From Flavobacteriaceae bacterium (GTDB taxonomy: Bacteria; Bacteroidota; Bacteroidia; Flavobacteriales; Flavobacteriaceae): DNA of 6,732 bases. The notes beneath the pieces were generated by a model that worked only from the letters and a program-made list of their open reading frames with translations, was not told where the DNA came from and searched no databases. The stretch is from contig VMCW01000001.1 of the NCBI GenBank assembly GCA_008081175.1, forward strand, positions 1 through 6,732, given 5' to 3'. Made by a program: the position numbers and the translations under genes. Positions 1-5,347 of the stretch are shown one piece after another; within the stretch, counting starts at the first letter, position 1; each line of letters starts with the position of its first letter.

Positions 1-241
1 CCCATCGGTGTCTTCTTCCATAATACCAAACACGACCAACGGCAACACCCATCAAGGCATACAACAACGTCCAAACTGGTGCAAAAAGCCAGTTAGGTGG
101 TGAAAAAAAAGGCTTTTCTAAACCAGCATACCAAGTAGGTATAGCATTTTGTGTCACTCTACTAGAAAGAAAGCCTACACTCAATGAAAGAGTAATTCCT
201 ATAAAGGAAGCCAAAGAAAGTTGAGTAGTAGATTTTGACAT
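1..241 (-). CDS. tspO: TspO/MBR family membrane protein (partial, C-terminal part outside window)
   Basis: This is the first 80 residues of a TspO/MBR (translocator protein, peripheral benzodiazepine receptor-like) protein, an integral inner-membrane protein that binds porphyrins and other hydrophobic ligands. Reading the minus strand from the ATG at 241-239 gives a hydrophobic first helix (about residues 9-27). It is followed by the family signature: P35-T-W37-Y, K43-P-F-F-S-P-P-N-W51, A54-P-V-W57-T-L-L-Y61 and M64-G. The Trp/Pro-rich block is highly characteristic. The family is about 155-160 residues long with five helices, so roughly half is visible; the frame is open to base 1. No Shine-Dalgarno sequence precedes the ATG, as is usual in Bacteroidota. 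It is divergent from the mevalonate genes. In Rhodobacter, TspO modulates carotenoid and bacteriochlorophyll gene expression, but whether this copy has any link to isoprenoids is unknown. Family assignment is secure; the ligand and role are not. Confidence 0.93.
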   Translation of the reverse strand, partial: MSKSTTQLSLASFIGITLSLSVGFLSSRVTQNAIPTWYAGLEKPFFSPPNWLFAPVWTLLYALMGVAVGRVWYYGRRHRW

Positions 242-325
242 ATACTGTAAAACTAGTAGAAAAAAATCATTTCTAATAATTCTAAAAGAGAACATTACAG
301 AGGAAGCTGTATCTTTGAAAAACCT
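242..325. promoter_or_regulatory. Divergent tspO/mvaD intergenic region with weak promoter candidates
   Basis: These 84 bases separate the two divergent start codons and must hold, or lie next to, control signals for both. On the plus strand TATCTTTG at 310-317 matches the Bacteroidota -7 consensus TAnnTTTG. It lies only 8 bases before the mvaD ATG, which would make a leaderless or nearly leaderless mRNA, and no TTG (-33) stands at the usual spacing. On the minus strand TAGGTTTT (319-326) is one base off the consensus, with a TTG 21 bases upstream (plus positions 348-350), and could serve tspO. The two candidates would lie back to back. No convincing operator or riboswitch is seen. These are pattern matches only. 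Confidence 0.25.
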
Positions 326-1390
326 ATGGAACAAAATCTTTTCGTTTCAAAAGCTGCTCCCGCGGTTCCTTTTGTCTCTTCTTGGAAGGCACCCAGCAAT
401 ATTGCACTGGTAAAATATTGGGGAAAAAGTGAACCTCAGCTTCCTAAAAACCCTTCATTGAGTTTTACTTTGTCTACGAGTGTGACAGAGACTAAAGTAA
501 ACTTTCAACCAGCAACATCCTGTACATTTGATTTTTATTTTCACGGTGAAAAAAGACCTGATTTTAATCCAAAAATCCAGCACTTTATTGATCGAATAAC
601 ACCTTACATACCCTGGATTACAAATTATCACCTGGTGATTTCTAGCGAGAACTCCTTTCCTCACAGTAGTGGAATTGCTTCTTCTGCCTCAGCAATGGCG
701 GCATTATCGCTTAATTTGATGGATTTGGAGCAACATTTATTTCCCACTATGGAAAAGGATTACTTTCACAAAAAAGCGTCTTTTTTGGCACGTTTGGGAT
801 CGGGTAGTGCTGCCCGTAGTATAGAAGGACCTGTGACGATATGGGGTAAAACAACTAGTTGTTCTACTAGTTCGGAATTGTATGCTGTTCCTTTTGGTTC
901 TGATCTACATCCTATTTTTGAAAGTTATCGAGATGCGATACTTCTAGTAGATCACGGTTCTAAAGTGGTCTCAAGTACCCAGGGCCATCAGTTGATGCAC
1001 AAACACCCTTATGCGGAAAAACGTTTTTCACAAGCTGCTGAAAATTTAAATGCCCTTCTCCCCATCATGCGATCAGGAGATCTTGACGCCTTTATAAAAA
1101 TTGTAGAGTTAGAAGCCTTGTCGCTTCATGCCATGATGATGACCTCAACTCCTTACTTTGTATTGTTCAAACCGAATACCCTAGCAATCATAGAAAAAAT
1201 ATGGGAATACAGAGCGGGTCAAAAGGTTCCCGTATGCTTTACGCTAGACGCCGGTGCCAATGTACATGTTTTGTATCCTGCTGAGTATGCAAGTACAGTA
1301 GAGGATTTTATAAATAAAGAACTTGCTGTCTTTTGTGAACAAGGAAAGTACTTGTTGGATCGAGTTGGTACGGGAGCTAAAAAAATGTAA
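326..1390 (+). CDS. mvaD: Diphosphomevalonate decarboxylase
   Basis: This 354-residue cytosolic GHMP-superfamily enzyme catalyses the ATP-dependent decarboxylation of 5-diphosphomevalonate to isopentenyl diphosphate, the last step of the classical mevalonate pathway. By comparison with yeast MVD1, the hallmark A22-P-S-N-I-A-L-V-K30-Y-W-G-K34 near the N-terminus matches the yeast APVNIATLKYWGK block. S107-E-N-S-F-P-H-S-S-G-I-A-S-S-A (107-121) is the phosphate-binding loop. G158-S-G-S-A-A-R164-S carries the arginine equivalent to yeast Arg158. H268-A-M-M-M-T-S-T-P is the usual late motif, and L307-D308-A-G-A-N carries the catalytic aspartate. All key residues are therefore present, and the length is slightly below that of the yeast enzyme. 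The ATG at 326 gives a short N-terminal extension before the conserved block, as I recall from flavobacterial homologues. It heads the mevalonate/prenyl gene block, 62 bases before the next gene. Some relatives act on monophosphomevalonate instead, which sequence reading alone cannot exclude. Confidence 0.95.
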   Translation: MEQNLFVSKAAPAVPFVSSWKAPSNIALVKYWGKSEPQLPKNPSLSFTLSTSVTETKVNFQPATSCTFDFYFHGEKRPDFNPKIQHFIDRITPYIPWITNYHLVISSENSFPHSSGIASSASAMAALSLNLMDLEQHLFPTMEKDYFHKKASFLARLGSGSAARSIEGPVTIWGKTTSCSTSSELYAVPFGSDLHPIFESYRDAILLVDHGSKVVSSTQGHQLMHKHPYAEKRFSQAAENLNALLPIMRSGDLDAFIKIVELEALSLHAMMMTSTPYFVLFKPNTLAIIEKIWEYRAGQKVPVCFTLDAGANVHVLYPAEYASTVEDFINKELAVFCEQGKYLLDRVGTGAKKM

Positions 1391-1395
1391 CTTTG
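1365..1395 (+). promoter_or_regulatory. Candidate Bacteroidota-type promoter for the kinase-prenyltransferase genes
   Basis: TTG at 1365-1367, a 20-base spacer and TAACTTTG at 1388-1395 fit the Bacteroidota sigma consensus (TTG, about 19-21 bases, TAnnTTTG) fully at the defined positions. The -7 element overlaps the mvaD stop codon. It would start transcription near 1400 and leave a leader of about 50 bases before the kinase ATG at 1453. The unusually long gap after mvaD, compared with 9 bases at each of the next two junctions, supports an internal promoter. In AT-rich DNA such matches also occur by chance. Confidence 0.4.
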
Positions 1396-1433
1396 TTTAA
1401 TAATTGTATCCTTTTTTAAAACAGCGGGATTGT

Positions 1434-1451
1434 AATTTTTTTTAAAAAATT
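1434..1451. repeat. A/T-only inverted repeat just upstream of the kinase start codon
   Basis: AATTTTTT (1434-1441) and its exact reverse complement AAAAAATT (1444-1451) flank two T residues, immediately before the ATG at 1453. The arms contain no G or C, so any hairpin would be weak. It more likely acts as an unstructured or bent AT tract near the translation start than as a terminator. The repeat is seen directly; no function is shown. Confidence 0.5.
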
Positions 1452-1452
1452 G

Positions 1453-2382
1453 ATGAAGGGACCCCTCTTTTTTGCTAAAATTTTACTCTTCGGAGAATAT
1501 GGTATTATAAAAGATTCCAAGGGTCTCTCTATTCCCTATAACTTTTACAGGGGGGCACTCAAATTACCTAACAAACCCTCCAAAAAAACGGAAGCCTCAC
1601 ATCAGAAACTTTTGGCTTTTGCAGACTACCTCAAAACCTTAGAAGCCGATTTGGTTCAATTTGATTGGGAAAAACTGGATCAGGATTTGGCAGCTAAAAT
1701 GTATTTCGACTCAAGTATTCCACAGGGTTACGGAGTGGGTAGTAGTGGTGCGCTCGTAGCCGCTATTTACGATCAATATGCCCTGTGTAAAATCACAGTA
1801 TTAGAAAATTTAACGAAAGACAAACTGAACTACCTCAAAAAGGTTTTTAGTGCTATGGAATCTTTTTTTCATGGGAAGTCTTCCGGTTTGGATCCATTAA
1901 ATAGCTATTTGAGTTTACCAATACTGATCAATTCACAAGAGCATATCGAAACTACGGGTATACCCTCCCAGCACAGTGCGGGCAGAGGTGCTGTTTTTTT
2001 GATTGACAGTGGGTCAAGTGGTGAAACAGCTCCCATGGTTTCTCTTTTTATGGAGAGCATGAAACAGGAAGCGTTTCGTAATATGATGCGTGATCAGTTT
2101 ATTAAATACTCTGATGCCTGTGTAGAGGATTTCCTACAGGGCAATCTCAATTCGCTTTTTAAAAACATCAAATCCCTGTCTTCATTAGTGCTGAAAAATT
2201 TTGAACCGATGATACCCAACAGATTTCACCATTTGTGGCAAAAGGGTCTAGAAAGTAACGACTACTACCTCAAGCTTTGCGGTTCGGGAGGAGGAGGTTT
2301 TATCTTAGGTTTTACCGAAGATATTGAAAAGGCCAGAAAGGCATTAAAAGAATATCCCTTGGAAGTGGTGTATCATTTCTAA
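1453..2382 (+). CDS. Mevalonate kinase-like GHMP kinase
   Basis: This 309-residue cytosolic GHMP-superfamily kinase most likely phosphorylates mevalonate with ATP, upstream of the decarboxylase in the same pathway. The N-terminal A8-K-I-L-L-F-G-E-Y-G-I block is the substrate-binding motif 1 of mevalonate/phosphomevalonate kinases. P90-Q-G-Y-G-V-G-S-S-G-A-L is the ATP phosphate-binding loop. E136 and H140-G-K-S-S-G-L-D147 match the paired acidic catalytic residues of mammalian mevalonate kinase (Glu193 and Asp204) with identical spacing. K274-L-C-G-S-G-G-G-G-F is motif 3. The frame also reads from a TTG one codon upstream (1450), but the ATG at 1453 is the better start: its product begins MKGPLFF directly before motif 1. 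No Shine-Dalgarno sequence is present. The stop lies 9 bases before the prenyltransferase ATG, so the two are almost certainly co-transcribed. A role as phosphomevalonate kinase instead is possible, since no other pathway kinase is visible here. Confidence 0.85.
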   Translation: MKGPLFFAKILLFGEYGIIKDSKGLSIPYNFYRGALKLPNKPSKKTEASHQKLLAFADYLKTLEADLVQFDWEKLDQDLAAKMYFDSSIPQGYGVGSSGALVAAIYDQYALCKITVLENLTKDKLNYLKKVFSAMESFFHGKSSGLDPLNSYLSLPILINSQEHIETTGIPSQHSAGRGAVFLIDSGSSGETAPMVSLFMESMKQEAFRNMMRDQFIKYSDACVEDFLQGNLNSLFKNIKSLSSLVLKNFEPMIPNRFHHLWQKGLESNDYYLKLCGSGGGGFILGFTEDIEKARKALKEYPLEVVYHF

Positions 2383-2391
2383 TTTAGGGTT

Positions 2392-3279
2392 ATGGCATCA
2401 ACCCGCCCTTTTCAAGAAAAAATATTACAAGTTTTGAGTTTATTTAGCCTGGTAAGAGGCTATAATATTGTGGTTTTAGTTTTATCTCAATACCTCACTG
2501 CTCGGTTTATATTAGATCCGCAAACCAGCTGGCTGGACTTGATCTTAGACTTTTCTTTCTTTAGTATTGTAACTGCTTCAGCCCTATCTACAGCTGCGGG
2601 GTACATCATAAATAATTTTTATGATGCTGCAAAAGATCAGATCAATCGCCCTCAAAAATTTGTTTTGGAGCATTTAGTTTCTCAAAGAAAACAATTAGCA
2701 CTTTATCTACTGTTGAATGTTTTTGCGCTGTTATTTGCAAGCTTGGTTTCGGTTCGTGCCTTCTTTTTTTTCTTTTTCTACAGTTTTGCGATTTGGCTTT
2801 ACAGTAATACGGTAAAAAGATTGTTTTGGCTCAGCAATCTTTTCTCAGCTCTTTTGATGATTTTTCCTTTTTGGGGCATTACCCTTTACTTAAAAAACTT
2901 TGAATCTGTTGTTTTTTACCACGCAGCCTATTTGTTTTTTTTAATCTTGGCACGAGATATAGTCAAAGATCTAGAAAACCTAAAGGGAGACTGGGTACAA
3001 CGTTACAAAACACTTCCAGTAGTCTTTAGTGTCATCACCACTAAGAGAATTATAGCTCTAACGCTATTACTCTGTTTATTGCCCAATTATTTTTTGATTT
3101 TACAGCCATTAGGGCTCATGCATTATTATTTTATTTTAGGTATTCCTTTTTTAGGGATGGTGTTGTTGTTTCTATGGCGTGCTAAAGATCAAAAGGCGTA
3201 CCTTTGGATTCATAATTTAATCAAGCTTTGGATTTTGATAGGGGTTTTGAGTATCGCTCTTATCTACCAAAAGTTATAA
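2392..3279 (+). CDS. UbiA-family prenyltransferase, geranylgeranylglycerol-phosphate geranylgeranyltransferase-like
   Basis: This 295-residue integral membrane protein belongs to the UbiA superfamily, which transfers a prenyl group from a polyprenyl diphosphate to a lipid or aromatic acceptor using two Asp-rich, Mg-binding motifs. Both are present. Motif 1 is N74-N-F-Y-D78-A-A-K-D82 followed by Q-I-N-R-P. Motif 2 is R188-D189-I-V-K-D193-L-E-N-L-K-G-D200, followed by K-T-L-P. The REIxKDxEDxxGDxxxxxKTLP-like second motif resembles archaeal digeranylgeranylglyceryl-phosphate synthase more than UbiA or MenA, which is why flavobacterial homologues carry that name. About eight or nine hydrophobic segments cover the chain, including one with six consecutive Phe (124-129). 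It lies 9 bases after the kinase and 9 bases before the next gene. Placement with mevalonate genes fits a consumer of long-chain prenyl diphosphate. The true acceptor is unknown; ether lipid, quinone or another lipid are all possible. Confidence 0.85.
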   Translation: MASTRPFQEKILQVLSLFSLVRGYNIVVLVLSQYLTARFILDPQTSWLDLILDFSFFSIVTASALSTAAGYIINNFYDAAKDQINRPQKFVLEHLVSQRKQLALYLLLNVFALLFASLVSVRAFFFFFFYSFAIWLYSNTVKRLFWLSNLFSALLMIFPFWGITLYLKNFESVVFYHAAYLFFLILARDIVKDLENLKGDWVQRYKTLPVVFSVITTKRIIALTLLLCLLPNYFLILQPLGLMHYYFILGIPFLGMVLLFLWRAKDQKAYLWIHNLIKLWILIGVLSIALIYQKL

Positions 3280-3288
3280 TTGCTGTTG

Positions 3289-4047
3289 ATGAAACCAAAG
3301 AAAAACATCGTTCAAAAAATAAGCACATCCAAAATGGAAAAAACGATTCGATTGAATAAGTTTCTTTCCAATGCAGGACTCTGTTCTAGAAGAGAAGCAG
3401 ACACCTTTATTAAAATGGGTTTGGTACAGATCAATGGAAAGACAATTACTGAAATGGGGTATCAAATCCAACCAACAGATGAGGTTAAATACGACGGCGC
3501 TCGGGTCCAACAGTCCCCGCCTGTATATCTTTTACTAAACAAACCCAAAGGTTTTGTTGCCACCTCTCAAGGAGGTAAAATAAATAAATCCGTACAAGAG
3601 TTAATTCGTTCTGGAGTATCCTCCAAAGTACCCCCAGTGGGAGATATGGGAAGGCCAATGACAGGCTTATTGTTGTTTACCAATGATGAAAACATCAGAA
3701 AAAAACTCAATAATTCCAAAAAGATTCCCATGGTATATCAAGTTCTATTAGACCAAGCAGTTACCAAGGAAATGATGGACAAATTAAAATCTGGTCAGCG
3801 GGTTTTTGAGGAAATCCAAAAAGTGGACGCTATAAGTCATATTAGTGGAAAAACCCGCAACGAAGTGGGTGTGGAAGTGCATTCTTTAAGTCCTGCGGTT
3901 ATGGTTAAACTCTTTGCAGCTGTAGGTGCAAAGGTCATTCAAATGGACCGTGTTGTTTATGGTGGGCTGACTAAAAAAGATCTAGCGAGAGGGACTTGGA
4001 GGAAGTTAAGTGCTAAAGAAATTGGGTTTTTGAAAATGATGTCCTAA
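3289..4047 (+). CDS. RsuA/RluB-family pseudouridine synthase homologue with altered active site (possible pseudoenzyme)
   Basis: Residues 20-70 form an S4 RNA-binding domain (R21-L-N-K-F-L-S-N-A-G-L-C-S-R-R-E-A-D). The remainder follows the RsuA/RluB/RluE/RluF fold: Y80-L-L-L-N-K-P-K-G (motif I), T125-G-L-L-L-F-T-N-D after the catalytic site, Y150-Q-V, and a C-terminal V-G-A-K-V-I-Q-M-D-R-V block. In active enzymes the site reads PVGRLD or PVGKMD before xxxTGLLL. Here it reads P116-V-G-D119-M-G121-R-P-M-T-G with no indel, so the essential Asp is Gly121 and the preceding basic residue is Asp119. The Lys usually two residues before the motif II Tyr is Met148, and the GRNRQ-like basic motif III is L-S-P-A-V (200-204). 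It is therefore probably not a standard synthase and may only bind RNA. The ATG at 3289 is preferred (9 bases after the previous stop); TTG at 3280 and ATG at 3334 are alternatives, the latter starting right at the S4 domain. Its 3' end overlaps the convergent gene by 42 bases. Confidence 0.85.
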   Translation: MKPKKNIVQKISTSKMEKTIRLNKFLSNAGLCSRREADTFIKMGLVQINGKTITEMGYQIQPTDEVKYDGARVQQSPPVYLLLNKPKGFVATSQGGKINKSVQELIRSGVSSKVPPVGDMGRPMTGLLLFTNDENIRKKLNNSKKIPMVYQVLLDQAVTKEMMDKLKSGQRVFEEIQKVDAISHISGKTRNEVGVEVHSLSPAVMVKLFAAVGAKVIQMDRVVYGGLTKKDLARGTWRKLSAKEIGFLKMMS

Positions 4048-5346
4048 AGGACCTTTTACACACTCATATAAGAAAAAACAATAAACCAAGAGGTACTCAC
4101 TAAGCTGCCAGAGCAACCCTTCCTCTATCGTATTTTGACCATACGCCTGATAACTCCAAAATACGGTTAGACTCCAAACAAGTGGGTAGGCATAACCGCT
4201 TAGTATCCCTAAAAAGAGTAAGTTGATGATGTACCAAGGATGCACTGTTGTAGCAGTAAAAAAGTAAAGGGATAAAAACAAGAGTATGTTGGTTGTCAGT
4301 TGCTTGGGTGTCCTATTTGATGGGAAAAGAGAAAATAAACCCAGCATGCCCAAGGTGATAAATGGGGTGATTTTTCCCAAAGATCGGATGATGTTATAGC
4401 CTTTTACTTCATAACCTATAGCTCGAACAATATTGTAAATACTACCATTAAACTCAAAAGTGGTAAACCACAATTGAATTGTTTTGGTGTAGTTTTCAAC
4501 TACCTCCAGATTCCAAAAAGGGAGCCAAAGGGCAAGAGAAAAGAAGAGTACGCTTAGTACATAAAGTACAAACTTTCGAAATCCTAGATACTTGAAAAAG
4601 AAAGGAATTAAAAGTAAAGGAACGAGTTTAGTGCCTATTGCCAACGCCATAATAAAACCTCCTAAAATGGGCTTTCTTTTAAAGCAATAGAAGAGGGCGA
4701 GCAAAGTGAATGCAAGCATTAGACTTTCTCCATGAAGATTACCGATTCCTTCTACAATTACTAGTGGATTTAAAAAATACCATGCTAGATATTCCACAGG
4801 TAGATTGAAGTCTTCCAAGAGTTTCTTCGCAGTAAAGAACAAGACGATTTCTCCTACAAGATGAATACTTCGTAAAACATGCACTGGTTGGAGGAGTTCA
4901 GACTCTAAGAAAAGGGCTGCGAATCGATAAATATACTGACTTAAAGCGGGATAATTAGAAAAATGTCCATTGCTGAGGCTACCCATTTTCTCATACAACA
5001 GTCGAGCGTTTGGAAAGCCGATATGTTCAATTAAGAAATTAGGAGTATTTCCATAGGGATTGATACCCAGCAACTGAATGCCTCCATCCCAAAGAAATCG
5101 ATAGAAATCTTGTGAGAGTGCGGGTAAGTGGTTCCAAAAAAGAAAACGTAAGACAAATCCTAGCAAAAAAATACCCAATAGGCTACTGTAGTTTCGTATC
5201 CAAAACCACAATCCAAGAAACAGAGCGCTGTAGGTGGTTAAAAGCGGTAGGGTTTCCTCTCTTAGAATTTCAAAAGCGATTAGATAAAACCCAACAATGA
5301 GAGTGATAAGAAGCCCAACATGTAATAAAAATCGATTGTTTATCAT
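4006..5346 (-). CDS. GT-C fold integral membrane glycosyltransferase (mannosyltransferase-like)
   Basis: This 446-residue protein has about eleven to twelve hydrophobic segments and resembles the GT-C families (MptB/GT87-like) that use polyprenyl-phosphate sugar donors at the outer face of the inner membrane. After two or three N-terminal helices, the first large loop holds L77-S-Q-D80-F-Y-R-F-L-W86-D87-G and N96-P-Y98. The D80 position is the usual GT-C acidic catalytic site. Further family marks are G202-N-L-H205-G-E207 before a helix, T239-K240-L-V-P at a helix end, F297-E-F-N-G-S-I-Y, and H369-P-W-Y372 near the C-terminal helices. The ATG at 5346 lies 1 base after the upstream glycosyltransferase stop codon (TAATATG), so the two are very likely translationally coupled. 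The last roughly 13 codons lie within the end of the convergent pseudouridine-synthase-like gene; they form a hydrophilic tail after the final helix. Donor, acceptor and product are not determinable; mannose is only the family's usual annotation. Confidence 0.8.
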   Translation of the reverse strand: MINNRFLLHVGLLITLIVGFYLIAFEILREETLPLLTTYSALFLGLWFWIRNYSSLLGIFLLGFVLRFLFWNHLPALSQDFYRFLWDGGIQLLGINPYGNTPNFLIEHIGFPNARLLYEKMGSLSNGHFSNYPALSQYIYRFAALFLESELLQPVHVLRSIHLVGEIVLFFTAKKLLEDFNLPVEYLAWYFLNPLVIVEGIGNLHGESLMLAFTLLALFYCFKRKPILGGFIMALAIGTKLVPLLLIPFFFKYLGFRKFVLYVLSVLFFSLALWLPFWNLEVVENYTKTIQLWFTTFEFNGSIYNIVRAIGYEVKGYNIIRSLGKITPFITLGMLGLFSLFPSNRTPKQLTTNILLFLSLYFFTATTVHPWYIINLLFLGILSGYAYPLVWSLTVFWSYQAYGQNTIEEGLLWQLSEYLLVYCFFLYECVKGPLGHHFQKPNFFST

Positions 5347-5347
5347 A

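Noticed and set aside
455..664. Minus-strand open frame of 69 codons within mvaD
   Set aside because: It lies entirely inside a well-supported gene and its translation shows no recognisable domain.
854..871. Two ACTAGT copies 12 bases apart in mvaD
   Set aside because: They encode part of a Ser/Thr-rich stretch (T-T-S-C-S-T-S-S) and look like a by-product of repeated codons rather than a regulatory site.
2761..2781. T-rich tract encoding six consecutive Phe in the UbiA-like gene
   Set aside because: It falls within a transmembrane segment where Phe is common and the frame is intact; there is no sign of slippage or a frameshift.
3274..3510. Minus-strand open frame of 78 codons over the start of the pseudouridine-synthase-like gene
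   Set aside because: It is antisense to the conserved S4 domain and has no family signature; it is a chance shadow frame.
4041..4057. Possible terminator hairpin (GTCC, loop TAAA, GGAC, then CTTTT)
   Set aside because: The stem is only 4 base pairs, the T run is short, and the left arm lies inside the coding end of the plus-strand gene, so it is too weak to call.
5112..5300. Plus-strand open frame of 62 codons inside the GT-C gene
   Set aside because: It is antisense to the conserved N-terminal region of the membrane glycosyltransferase and shows no domain.
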